Shown: positions 1 through 7,760, numbered from the stretch's first letter. The stretch is DNA of 9,163 nucleotides from Bacillota bacterium (GCA_003501365.1 DNPP01000280.1:777-9939); one strand, 5' to 3'. The notes: generated by a model not told the origin, from the sequence alone. A program made the numbers and translations.

Positions 1-14
1 GAAAGGAGTAAATA

Positions 15-1121
15 ATGCAAACTACACCGCTTTTCCCAATCTATCTAAAGTATCAAGCGAAAGTCATCGACTTTCACGGCTGGGATTTACCCGTGCAATT
101 TGGCGGGATTATCCAGGAACATTTAACCGTTCGTAACCGGGTTGGCCTCTTTGATGTCTCCCATATGGGTGAAATCATGCTAAAAGGACCACAGGCAGCC
201 GAATTCCTTGATTATGCTTTGACCAATCAGATCGCCACTCTACGACCAGGTTATATTCGTTACTCGCCTTTATGTTACGATAGTGCCGGTATTGTGGATG
301 ATTTGCTGGTATATTGTCTCGACCCGACTCAATTCCTTTTGGTAGTCAATGCTTCCAATACCACTAAAGATCTCGACTGGCTGGAGAATGTAAGCCGTTC
401 CTTTGAAGTTACCCTTGAAAATCTTTCCGACCAAACCGCGCAGTTGGCAATTCAAGGTCCCCATGCTTTAAGAGTATTACAACAATTAACCGATGCCCCC
501 CTGGCCGGCCTGAAATATTATCAATTTCTACCCCAGGTTGTATTGGACGGCAAATTTCCGGTTATCATCTCCCGGACCGGATATACTGGGGAAGACGGTT
601 TCGAGCTTTATCTGAAACCCGACCAAGCAGTTTCATTATGGGAATTAATCATGCACACTGGGACGGCAGCAGGAATACAGCCAATCGGTCTTGGCGCCCG
701 GGATACTTTACGCTTTGAAGCCGGCTTGCCGTTATACGGTAATGAGTTGTCTCAAGACATTAGTCCGCTGGAGGCGGGACTGGACCGCTTTGTTAAATTT
801 TCCAAATCCGTCTTTGTCGGTAGAGAAGCACTGCTTAAGCAGCAAACAAATGGAATCCCCCGTACTCTCATTGGCCTGGAAATGATTGAACGCGGCATTC
901 CCCGCTCCGGTTGTTCAGTAATAAAAAATAACCAACCAATCGGTTTTGTTACTTCCGGAAGCTACGCCCCCACGTTGGCCAAAAATTTAGCGATAGCATT
1001 GATCCAGAGCGAATTCAACTCTCCGGACTCAAAACTGCAGATCGATATTCGCGGCAAACTGCTTACCGCCAAAATTATCAAACTGCCCTTTTATTCTCGC
1101 CCGAAAGGAGTATTGCAATGA
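15..1121 (+). CDS. gcvT: Aminomethyltransferase, T-protein of the glycine cleavage system
   Basis: The T-protein takes the aminomethyl group carried on lipoyl-GcvH and, with tetrahydrofolate, releases ammonia and forms 5,10-methylene-THF in the cytoplasm. The 368-aa product has the usual family length. Visible landmarks are the N-terminal block with GWDLPVQFGGIIQEH and GLFDVSHMGEI (about residues 22-52), the folate-site region around VNASNTTKDLDW, and GYTGEDGFELYL near residue 190. The ATG is preceded by AAAGGAG (positions 2-8) with a 6-nt spacer, which supports this start. It is the first gene of the visible operon and overlaps gcvPA by ATGA. Any glycine riboswitch or promoter would lie left of the window. 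Family assignment is secure. Confidence 0.97.
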   Translation: MQTTPLFPIYLKYQAKVIDFHGWDLPVQFGGIIQEHLTVRNRVGLFDVSHMGEIMLKGPQAAEFLDYALTNQIATLRPGYIRYSPLCYDSAGIVDDLLVYCLDPTQFLLVVNASNTTKDLDWLENVSRSFEVTLENLSDQTAQLAIQGPHALRVLQQLTDAPLAGLKYYQFLPQVVLDGKFPVIISRTGYTGEDGFELYLKPDQAVSLWELIMHTGTAAGIQPIGLGARDTLRFEAGLPLYGNELSQDISPLEAGLDRFVKFSKSVFVGREALLKQQTNGIPRTLIGLEMIERGIPRSGCSVIKNNQPIGFVTSGSYAPTLAKNLAIALIQSEFNSPDSKLQIDIRGKLLTAKIIKLPFYSRPKGVLQ

Positions 1122-2455
1122 ACCATCCTTACCTGCCGTTAACCGACGCCAACCGCGCGGAAATGTTAAAACAAATTGGCGTTGAGTCAATTGAGAAGCT
1201 ATTAACCGAGATCCCTGATAATATCCGGCTTAAACGGCCTTTAAACCTGCAACAATCGATGACGGAGCCTGAATTATCTAATTATATGATCAACAAAGCC
1301 GCCGCCAATCATCCAGTTCAGCTCTCTTTTTTAGGAGCCGGCGCATATCAGCATTATATTCCGGCTGTGATCGACCATTTGGCAAATCGTTCTGAATTTT
1401 ATACCTCATATACGCCTTATCAACCAGAAATCTCTCAAGGTATGCTCCAGGCGATCTTTGAATATCAAACGTTTATCAGTGAGCTTTTTGGATTACCCAT
1501 CGCCAACGCATCTCTTTATGACGGTCCCTCTGCACTGGCCGAAGCTGTTTTAATGGCTGTAAAGGAGGTCAAATCACAAAGGGTGCTGATCCCCGAAAAC
1601 ATAAGCCCTAATTTATTAACAGTAATTAAAACCTATACCCGCCATCTCAATCTCACAATCGAAACGATTCCCAGCAGTCATGGTTTAATTGACTCCATCG
1701 CGCTCGCTGAACAACTTAAGCCCGGAGCCGCGGCTGTAGTACTTCAAAGCCCCAACTTTTACGGTTTAGTGGAAAATATCGCCGAACTGATTCCGCTGGT
1801 GAAGCATAGCGCCGCGATTCCCATCTGTTATGTCCATCCGCTGACTTTAAGTGTTTTGGAAGCTCCCGGTAATTTAGGGGCGGAGATCGTGGTAGCCGAA
1901 GGCCAACCGTTGGGTTTACCATTGGCCTACGGCGGACCATATCTGGGACTGATGGCAACCTCCGAGCGATTTATACGCCGCATCCCCGGCCGCTTAGTCG
2001 GTGAAACAGTCGATCACCACGGAAAACGCGCCTTTGTATTAACGCTACAAACCAGAGAACAGCATATCCGGCGTGAAAAAGCCACCTCCAATATCTGTTC
2101 AAATCAGGCTTTATGTGCGCTGCGAGCGGCCATTTATCTATCAGTGCTCGGACCCCTGGGATTAAAAGAAATTGCCCAGCGCGCCTTCGATAATGCCCAT
2201 TATTTATTCGACCAGTTAAAAGCCATTGGATTTAAACCTTTGTTCGATAGCCCCTTCTTTATGGAATTTGCGATCCAAACTCCCAAACCAGCATCCTTTT
2301 ATATTGAACAGTTATTATCCAAAGGTATTTTGGCCGGTTTGGATTTGGCGCCCCACCGCCCTGATATGGAAAACGCCCTTTTAATTTGTGCCACGGAGGT
2401 ATTTTCCAAAGAGGCGCTGGATCAATTGATCGAAGAAATGAGGCGAATAGTATGA
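1118..2455 (+). CDS. gcvPA: Glycine dehydrogenase (decarboxylating) subunit 1
   Basis: This is the N-terminal half of the P-protein, which decarboxylates glycine with PLP and passes the aminomethyl group to lipoyl-GcvH. In this split form it works as a complex with GcvPB. The 445-aa length is typical of the subunit. Recognisable stretches are the N-terminal LPLTDANRAEML, SFLGAGAYQHYIP (about residue 70), YTPYQPEISQGMLQAIFEYQT, the glycine-rich LPLAYGGPYLG and the TREQHIRREKATSNICSNQ block, all hallmarks of the family. The ATG is preceded by AAAGGAG (1104-1110) with a 7-nt spacer inside the end of gcvT, and start and stop overlap by 4 bases, so the two are probably translationally coupled. The same ATGA arrangement leads into gcvPB. 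Confidence 0.97.
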   Translation: MNHPYLPLTDANRAEMLKQIGVESIEKLLTEIPDNIRLKRPLNLQQSMTEPELSNYMINKAAANHPVQLSFLGAGAYQHYIPAVIDHLANRSEFYTSYTPYQPEISQGMLQAIFEYQTFISELFGLPIANASLYDGPSALAEAVLMAVKEVKSQRVLIPENISPNLLTVIKTYTRHLNLTIETIPSSHGLIDSIALAEQLKPGAAAVVLQSPNFYGLVENIAELIPLVKHSAAIPICYVHPLTLSVLEAPGNLGAEIVVAEGQPLGLPLAYGGPYLGLMATSERFIRRIPGRLVGETVDHHGKRAFVLTLQTREQHIRREKATSNICSNQALCALRAAIYLSVLGPLGLKEIAQRAFDNAHYLFDQLKAIGFKPLFDSPFFMEFAIQTPKPASFYIEQLLSKGILAGLDLAPHRPDMENALLICATEVFSKEALDQLIEEMRRIV

Positions 2456-3936
2456 ACGATTCCCGTTTGATTTTTGAAAAATCAATCCCCGGTAAACGCG
2501 CTTGGCTTCTTCCGGCTACAGCTGTCCCTCATTATACGGCTAGCCAGTCAATCAATGCCGCCATACTGCGCGAAATCCCGCCGGATTTCCCGGAGCTTTC
2601 CGAAATTGACGTGGTACGCCACTATACACAACTTTCCAGCCTTAATCATGGAGTGGATAATGGATTTTATCCTTTGGGATCCTGTACAATGAAGTATAAC
2701 CCCAAAATAAATGAAGACCTTGCTGCCATCCCGGAATTTCAGCATCTGCATCCTTTAGTCCCTGAAAAAATGGCCCAAGGTACTCTTTCTTTATTGGCGG
2801 AAATGGAAGATTATTTGAAGGCTATCACCGGCATGGATGCCTTTACGCTTCAGCCTGCCGCCGGCGCGCACGGCGAATTGACATCCCTCTTTATTCTCAA
2901 AGCATATCTACGTTCTCGGTCCCAGGAAAAGCGCACCAAGGTATTAGTCCCGGCCTCCGCCCATGGTACCAACCCCGCCAGTGCAGCGATGGCCGGTTTT
3001 GAAATTATTACTGTCAAATGCAGCACAGAGGGGTTAGTTGACCTGGCACATCTTAAAACACTGTTAAATGAAGATATTGCGGCATTGATGTTGACAAATC
3101 CCAATACTTTAGGCCTCTTTGAACGTGATATCTATCAAATCGCCGCAATGGTTCACCAGGCCGGCGGCCTGCTTTATTATGACGGAGCCAATTTAAACGC
3201 GATCATGGGTCTAACCCGTCCCGGCGATATGGGTTTTGATCTCATGCATCTTAATTTGCATAAAACTTTTGCCGCACCCCATGGCGGCGGTGGACCCGGC
3301 GCCGGTCCGGTGGGTGTAAAAGACTTCCTAAAACCATTTTTGCCGCTGCCGGTCCTTGCCAAGAACTCTTCCGGGTACTATTGGGATTATCAGCGGCCCC
3401 ACAGCATTGGTAAAATCCATGGTTTTTATGGAAATCTTGCTGTCACACTCAAGGCGTTGCTATATATTAAGGCCATGGGCGCTGAAGGATTGACCCAGGT
3501 CAGCCGAGATGCGGTACTAAATGCTAACTATCTCCGGGTGAAGCTTCGTCAATATTTCGAATTGCCTTATAACCGTCCTTGCATGCATGAGTTTGTGCTG
3601 TCCGCCAACAACCTTAAACCATACCATGTCCGGGCTTTGGATATAGCCAAACGGCTGTTGGATTTTGGAATCCATCCACCCACCATTTATTTCCCACTGA
3701 TTGTAGAAGAAGCGATGATGTTTGAACCTACTGAGACTGAAGGGCTGGATACCTTGAACGATTTTATTGAAATCATGCATCAAATCTATCAGGAAGCTGT
3801 CGATTCACCGGCTGAACTAACCTCTGCTCCTCATCGAACTCCCATCACCCGAGTTGATGAAACATTGGCAGCCCGCAATCCTAAATTGCGCTGGAAACCC
3901 GCGAATGAAGGGGGAAATGAAAAATCAGGACTTTAA
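2452..3936 (+). CDS. gcvPB: Glycine dehydrogenase (decarboxylating) subunit 2
   Basis: This is the PLP-carrying half of the split P-protein. The PLP lysine is seen in the motif HLNLHKTFAAPHGGGGPG near residues 279-296, as in other GcvPB proteins. Other landmarks are YPLGSCTMKYNPK near residue 75, PAAGAHGELTS near residue 136 and SAHGTNPASAAM near residue 170. The open frame extends back to 2386, but the ATG at 2452 is the likely start. It overlaps the gcvPA stop as ATGA, has an AGG at 2441-2443 about 8 nt upstream, and gives 494 aa beginning MNDSRLIFEKS, as expected for the family. It is the last gene of the gcv operon, and the structured RNA region begins directly after its stop. No strong terminator is seen right behind the stop. 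Confidence 0.96.
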   Translation: MNDSRLIFEKSIPGKRAWLLPATAVPHYTASQSINAAILREIPPDFPELSEIDVVRHYTQLSSLNHGVDNGFYPLGSCTMKYNPKINEDLAAIPEFQHLHPLVPEKMAQGTLSLLAEMEDYLKAITGMDAFTLQPAAGAHGELTSLFILKAYLRSRSQEKRTKVLVPASAHGTNPASAAMAGFEIITVKCSTEGLVDLAHLKTLLNEDIAALMLTNPNTLGLFERDIYQIAAMVHQAGGLLYYDGANLNAIMGLTRPGDMGFDLMHLNLHKTFAAPHGGGGPGAGPVGVKDFLKPFLPLPVLAKNSSGYYWDYQRPHSIGKIHGFYGNLAVTLKALLYIKAMGAEGLTQVSRDAVLNANYLRVKLRQYFELPYNRPCMHEFVLSANNLKPYHVRALDIAKRLLDFGIHPPTIYFPLIVEEAMMFEPTETEGLDTLNDFIEIMHQIYQEAVDSPAELTSAPHRTPITRVDETLAARNPKLRWKPANEGGNEKSGL

Positions 3937-3939
3937 AGA

Positions 3940-4545
3940 ACAAGAGCGGGAATAGAGGTCTACCTAGCTTTGGACTATTCACCACCCATAAGTGTCGTGA
4001 AGGCAGAGACAAACGAAGTTTATGAATGCCTATCGACCTAACCCTTGCCCCAATGTCATCAAGTTAAGCATCCATAAATAGGAAATGGTTAAAAATCCTT
4101 TATGCTCATTCTGTCCGCCCAGACCTGAAGTTCTGGGCTAGGCTTTAGAAATCATTCTAAACCCCGGACAAACCGGGCTGGTTGTGCTTTGAAGCTGCGT
4201 GTATAAAAACGACACCCGAGGCCCAGAAGGCCTTTAGAACGTTTTTAATATACCTAGCCCCATCGTTCACGTTGGGGTGGAGATGTAATCAAACATCTTT
4301 CCCCGGTTTTTACAGCATAGCTTGATGACATTGACCCTTCCCCCGGGAAACGTCCATATGGGGCCTTGTCAGGTGGAAGGGTAACCTTGGTCTTTGACGT
4401 CTAAATCCATGTATGATTAAATGAAGGTTTTAAAAAGCATACAAAGCCCGGGGTTACTCTCCCACTTGAATTAACATTCCCTTTTCACGTGAAACAACCC
4501 TTGTGATCATTACGACCCATCTACGCAACAGAGCCTAATCATCCT
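3940..4545 (+). ncRNA. Large structured non-coding RNA, candidate OLE RNA
   Basis: About 600 nt without a plausible coding frame carry dense base-pairing potential. Seen directly: 4051-4063 pairs perfectly with 4321-4333 (13 bp, extendable inward by one wobble and two pairs). ACCCTTCC 4334-4341 pairs with 4375-4382, stacking directly on that helix. Inside are hairpins 4073-4104, 4117-4138, 4144-4161, 4201-4253 (with 4219-4233 at its tip), 4258-4277 and 4281-4298. Outside are possible stems 3956-3960/4035-4039, 3987-4024, TAACCC 4039-4044/GGGTTA 4451-4456, 4383-4388/4424-4429 and a hairpin at 4483-4494. Loops are A-rich on the + strand (ACAAA, CAGAA, AATCAA), which argues for + sense. OLE RNA, known from Bacillota and about 610 nt long, is the best family match in size and complexity. 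I cannot verify it by alignment, and the ends are approximate. A different or new family is possible. Confidence 0.6.
4051..4382 (+). other. Core long-range helix and stacked hairpin of the structured RNA
   Basis: CAATGTCATCAAG (4051-4063) is the exact reverse complement of CTTGATGACATTG (4321-4333). The next base, 4334, begins a second perfect 8-bp helix with 4375-4382, so the two could stack into a rod of about 21 bp. The 13-bp helix closes a domain of about 260 nt with at least six local hairpins. A pairing this long and distant, in a region with no gene, is the strongest evidence that the RNA is functional. Confidence 0.75.
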
Positions 4546-4599
4546 CAAATGTATAATATCACTCAAAATAACCCATACTCTTAAAAGAAATGCGATAAA

Positions 4600-4627
4600 T
4601 TTTCAATGATAATAATAGTCGTATATT
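4600..4627 (+). promoter_or_regulatory. Possible sigma-A promoter for the transglycosylase gene
   Basis: TTTTCA (4600-4605) and TATATT (4622-4627) are separated by 16 nt, 32 nt upstream of the translation start. The -35 box is weak and the region is AT-rich, so other pairings of boxes are possible. It would let the gene be transcribed independently of the RNA upstream. Confidence 0.35.
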
Positions 4628-4645
4628 CAAGAACATCGGTCTTTT

Positions 4646-4651
4646 AGGAGG
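4646..4651 (+). promoter_or_regulatory. Ribosome binding site deciding the transglycosylase start
   Basis: AGGAGG is followed after 7 nt by ATG at 4659. The upstream in-frame TTG at 4653 lies only 1 nt from the site and is therefore an unlikely start. Confidence 0.85.
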
Positions 4652-4658
4652 TTTGAGT

Positions 4659-5423
4659 ATGTCTACTGGCAAAATTAGTTGGATAATTATCCTGGTTTTA
4701 GTCTTATGTTTGTCGCTCGCAATTCCGGTATTGGCTGCCAATACGTTTGATAAAATCGAAATACCCGGATTATTTAATGATTCAACCCCATATCAACTGC
4801 AATTGTTATTTAAACTGATTGCGGATTACAATCCCTCCCTTGCCAAAGAACAAAGGAATTTAGTTTGTAAGGCAATACTTAGCGAGGCAAACGCAACCGG
4901 ATTTGATCCTTTCTTTATTTCAAGTATTATTGCAGCTGAGTCTTCTTTCTGTCCGAATGCGGTATCGCCTTGCGCCGCCCGGGGTTTAATGCAACTGACC
5001 GCTTGCGTCTCTAACGCGATGAACATCAATAACCCCTTTGACATTCAAGAAAATATTTATGCCGGAACTCGCTTTCTAAAATATTTAAAAGGCCGGTTTT
5101 CCGAGCCCAATCTAATTCTTGCCGCTTATAACGCCGGCCCTACTCGAGTAGCCCGTATCGGCAGGGTTCCCCGGATTCTCGAGACCATTTGTTATATCAG
5201 AAAAGTTAATATAACCTATAATAGCTTACGCCAAAAACTGTTTTCCTTACTACAAGATGCAGCCAAAAAGCCTCTATTATGCAGGACAATTGGAGCCATC
5301 ACCGGCAAAGACATCTCCCCCGCCCACTCATTCCTAGCCAGAAATTCAAATTATCCGGATCCGCTTAACAGTCCCGAAGGCTTCATCTATGATCGTAAAC
5401 GTTCATTTATCGTCTTCGTCTAA
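4659..5423 (+). CDS. Secreted lytic transglycosylase, SLT (goose-lysozyme-like) domain
   Basis: The protein probably cleaves peptidoglycan glycan strands outside the membrane. The 254-aa product begins with a lysine-containing N-region, a hydrophobic stretch (about residues 8-25) and a VLA-A cleavage site near residue 27, a plausible signal peptide. The SLT domain spans about residues 68-185. It shows the catalytic glutamate in AAESSF (E94), GLMQL (109-113) and AAYNAG (155-160), all canonical. The C-terminal 70 residues match nothing I recognise. It is unusually rich in cysteine for this family (C70, C98, C105, C116, C178, C208), with three around the catalytic loop. Its 3' end overlaps the convergent minus-strand gene by 21 bases. 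The start is fixed by AGGAGG at 4646-4651. Confidence 0.88.
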   Translation: MSTGKISWIIILVLVLCLSLAIPVLAANTFDKIEIPGLFNDSTPYQLQLLFKLIADYNPSLAKEQRNLVCKAILSEANATGFDPFFISSIIAAESSFCPNAVSPCAARGLMQLTACVSNAMNINNPFDIQENIYAGTRFLKYLKGRFSEPNLILAAYNAGPTRVARIGRVPRILETICYIRKVNITYNSLRQKLFSLLQDAAKKPLLCRTIGAITGKDISPAHSFLARNSNYPDPLNSPEGFIYDRKRSFIVFV

Positions 5424-5870
5424 ACTAAGAAAATACTCCTCTATCGTGCGGCATTTTTTCTTAGCATCGGATTTACTGACATTAATTTCTTTCAACTTAT
5501 TTTTCCATTGATCGTTAATAATCGGTTTATCCCTAACTTCCTTTAACCTTTGAATCATGGTTTCAATCTCTTGCAGGCATTTGGATAAATCTTCACGTAT
5601 TTGCTTATTACTGATTCGAATGACAAAGATACCCTGTCCCATCAGTTTTTGATCCTTATAATGGTCCGCCTGCCTTTGTTCTTCACTTAGATGGATAAAT
5701 CCATCCACCTCGACTACCAATTTATAATCGGAGAACCAGAAGTCAACTTCATACCCGCAGATGGTTTGATTGTGCTTAAAAACTAATCTCTTTTGACAAA
5801 GCCCCATAGCTAAGGATTTTTCAGCTTCAGTGCGGCAACTTTCTTTAAGGCGATTCATAGCCGGTCCCAT
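5403..5870 (-). CDS. DUF559-type protein with PD-(D/E)XK nuclease-like fold
   Basis: The 155-aa product matches the DUF559 / Vsr-like endonuclease fold. It has TEAE near residue 14, a YEVDFWF strand with D43, then LVVEVDGFIH (E54, D56, H60), D69, and GIFVIRISNKQI near residue 80, in the order expected for a PD-(D/E)XK core. Residues 110-155 form a charged extension. Family members are small presumed nucleases of poorly known role, often orphan or mobile. ATG 5870 has GGAAGG directly abutting it, so ATG 5858 (M5) may be the true start. It stands alone on the minus strand, its TGA lies inside the end of the transglycosylase gene, and it diverges from glnR. The function is not known. Confidence 0.75.
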   Translation of the reverse strand: MGPAMNRLKESCRTEAEKSLAMGLCQKRLVFKHNQTICGYEVDFWFSDYKLVVEVDGFIHLSEEQRQADHYKDQKLMGQGIFVIRISNKQIREDLSKCLQEIETMIQRLKEVRDKPIINDQWKNKLKEINVSKSDAKKKCRTIEEYFLSLDEDDK

Positions 5871-5890
5871 CCTTCCATAAGCTGGATAAT

Positions 5891-5909
5891 TGTTGACATT
5901 TCTCTGACA
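5891..5909 (+). promoter_or_regulatory. Putative GlnR operator overlapping the glnR -35 box
   Basis: TGTTGACATTTCTCTGACA is an imperfect palindrome (TGT...ACA ends) covering the -35 hexamer. The Bacillus GlnR/TnrA consensus is TGTNA-N7-TNACA. Here the half sites are TGTTG and TGACA with a 9-nt gap, so the match is loose. The place, upstream of glnR and over the promoter, is where an autoregulatory site is expected. A direct repeat TGACAT...TGACAT also lies here. Confidence 0.45.
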
Positions 5910-5921
5910 TTCCCGTATACT
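5893..5921 (+). promoter_or_regulatory. Sigma-A type promoter of the glnR-glnA operon
   Basis: A consensus TTGACA (5893-5898) and TATACT (5916-5921) are separated by exactly 17 nt. This leaves a leader of about 37 nt ahead of the TTG start of glnR. It is the best promoter match in the window. Confidence 0.85.
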
Positions 5922-5964
5922 AAAAAAAACATCATATTTTCTATGGGGACTAAGGAGAATTAAA

Positions 5965-6348
5965 TTGGCTAATAACGACTCAATTTACCCGATTAGTGTG
6001 GTTATGACAATGACCGATTTGACTGCACGGCAGATCCGTTATTATGAATCGCATGAACTAATCAAGCCGGCTCGTTCCAAAGGAAATCAAAGACTATATA
6101 CACCGCAGGATGTCGAAAACCTTTTACTAATCAAAAGTTTACTGGAAAAAGGGCTTAATTTGGATGGCATCAAAGCGGTAATCAATGGGGCAAAAACTGC
6201 CGAAGGGGTAACCCCAACAGCAACTCCGCCACCCTCCACGCCTGCGGTATTTAGTCCCCAACGGCCGGAAGGTCCTAAATTAACTTCTTTATACCCCGTT
6301 AATAACCAAGAAGCTTTAAATAACTGGCTCCACCATAAACGAAAATAA
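5965..6348 (+). CDS. glnR: MerR-family nitrogen regulator GlnR
   Basis: GlnR represses glnRA when nitrogen is plentiful, with feedback-inhibited glutamine synthetase acting as its signal partner. The 127-aa protein begins with a winged helix-turn-helix. VVMTMTDLTARQIRYYESHELI (about residues 12-33) is followed by KPARSKGNQRLYTPQDVENLLLIKSLLEKGLNLDGIKAVI, very close in pattern to Bacillus GlnR. A Pro/Thr-rich linker (about residues 82-105) leads to a short basic tail. The tail lacks an obvious match to the end of the Bacillus protein, so glutamine-synthetase sensing may differ. The start is TTG, with AAGGAG at 5952-5957 and a 7-nt spacer; no better ATG exists before the HTH. It lies 15 nt ahead of glnA in one operon. 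Confidence 0.9.
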   Translation: MANNDSIYPISVVMTMTDLTARQIRYYESHELIKPARSKGNQRLYTPQDVENLLLIKSLLEKGLNLDGIKAVINGAKTAEGVTPTATPPPSTPAVFSPQRPEGPKLTSLYPVNNQEALNNWLHHKRK

Positions 6349-6363
6349 GGAAGTGTGACCGGT

Positions 6364-7686
6364 ATGACTAAAGAAGAAGTTCTGCAAAAATGCAAAGAAT
6401 TCGATGTCCGTTTTATCAGGTTACAGTTTACCGACATCCTGGGAGTGGTAAAAAACCTTGCCATCCCCATCAGTCAATTTCCCCGGGCCCTCGACAATGA
6501 GATTATGTTTGATGGTTCATCTATTGAAGGATTTACCCGAGTTGAAGAATCAGATATGATTTTAAAACCCGACCTTGATACTTTCGCCACATTTCCCTGG
6601 CGGCCTAAAGAAGGTGCTGTTGCTCGCATCATCTGCGATATCAATACTCCGGAGCTCGAGCCTTTCAAAGGCGATCCCCGTTTCGTCTTAAAACAAACCA
6701 TGAAAGACGCGCAAGATATGGGATTTTCGGCTAATATTGGCCCAGAATGTGAGTTTTTCTTATTTAAATCCAATCCCGACGGCTCACCTTCGCTTTTGCC
6801 CCATGATAAAGGAGGTTATTTTGATTTATCCCCCAATGATTTGGGTGAAAACGCCCGTCGTGAAATTGTCCTTACTTTAGAGGAGATGGGATTTGAGATT
6901 GAGGCATCCCATCATGAAGTCTCTCCCGGCCAGCACGAAATAGATTTCAAATATTCCGATCCCTTAACGACCGCAGATCGGGTAACAACCCTTAAATTTG
7001 TAACCCGGATCATCGCCCTTAATCATGACCTACATGCTACATTTATGCCGAAACCGGTATTTGGAATCAATGGTTCCGGCATGCATATCCATATTTCTTT
7101 ATTTAAGGATCAAGTCAATGCTTTCTTTGACCCTACCGCTAAAAATGAACTTAGCCAAACTGCTTTATATTTTATCGGCGGCTTATTAAAGCACGCCAAA
7201 GGAATTACTGCGATAACTAATCCGCTGGTTAATTCTTATAAGCGGCTAATTCCCGGTTATGAAGCCCCGGTATACCAATCTTGGTCCGCTTCAAACCGCA
7301 GTGCCTTAATCCGGGTCCCCGCTTCCAGAGAGAGTAGTACCCGACTGGAGTTCCGCAGTCCTGATCCTTGTTGCAATCCCTATCTGGCTTTTAGCTTAAT
7401 TATCAAAGCGGGGCTCGATGGTATCATCAATAAAATTAATCCGGGTGCGCCGATTCAAAAAAATATATTTTCGATGTCCCCGGTAGAACGGTCACTCGAA
7501 AATATCGCAGCTCTACCTGAATCATTATATGAGGCCCTCGTGGAAATGGAGAAAGATCCTCTAATTATTGATACTTTAGGAGAGCATATTTTCAATCGTT
7601 TTCTCGAGGCCAAATCAATCGAATGGGAAGTCTACCGCAGTCAGGTCCATTCATGGGAGACCGAACAATATTTGGGTGTTTTTTAG
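6364..7686 (+). CDS. glnA: Glutamine synthetase, class I-alpha
   Basis: GlnA makes glutamine from glutamate, ammonia and ATP and is the main ammonium-assimilating enzyme. From ATG 6364 it has 440 aa, close to the Bacillus enzyme. Motifs in order are [10 protein letters not shown] (about 22-31), [17 protein letters not shown] (48-64), the metal-site GPECEFFLF (127-135), [16 protein letters not shown] (182-197), [10 protein letters not shown] (236-245), the flap [16 protein letters not shown], and LEFRSPDP. R59 corresponds to Arg62 of the Bacillus enzyme, tied to glutamine feedback and regulator binding. There is no adenylylation tyrosine segment, as expected for the alpha subtype. The frame opens at GTG 6355, but AAGGAAG at 6347-6353 suits ATG 6364 better. 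It follows glnR and is ended by a strong terminator. Confidence 0.97.
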   Translation: MTKEEVLQKCKEFDVRFIRLQFTDILGVVKNLAIPISQFPRALDNEIMFDGSSIEGFTRVEESDMILKPDLDTFATFPWRPKEGAVARIICDINTPELEPFKGDPRFVLKQTMKDAQDMGFSANIGPECEFFLFKSNPDGSPSLLPHDKGGYFDLSPNDLGENARREIVLTLEEMGFEIEASHHEVSPGQHEIDFKYSDPLTTADRVTTLKFVTRIIALNHDLHATFMPKPVFGINGSGMHIHISLFKDQVNAFFDPTAKNELSQTALYFIGGLLKHAKGITAITNPLVNSYKRLIPGYEAPVYQSWSASNRSALIRVPASRESSTRLEFRSPDPCCNPYLAFSLIIKAGLDGIINKINPGAPIQKNIFSMSPVERSLENIAALPESLYEALVEMEKDPLIIDTLGEHIFNRFLEAKSIEWEVYRSQVHSWETEQYLGVF

Positions 7687-7760
7687 TATCGGCAGCACTT
7701 AACCACAGAAAATGCTCATCAAACTTGAGCTCACTCAGATAAATATATAAATCTCTACAT

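Noticed and set aside
2386..2451. Upstream extension of gcvPB
   Set aside because: The extra residues overlap gcvPA coding sequence and do not resemble the family's N-terminus; ATG 2452 with the ATGA overlap is better.
3937..4650. tmRNA, RNase P RNA or group II intron as the identity of the structured region
   Set aside because: I see no T-loop/CCA end, no RNase P conserved core sequences, and no intron-type 5' GUGYG or domain V; no reverse transcriptase frame is present either.
4559..4741. Minus-strand frame of 60 codons
   Set aside because: It lies across the promoter, leader and signal peptide of the transglycosylase gene on the other strand and has no recognisable content.
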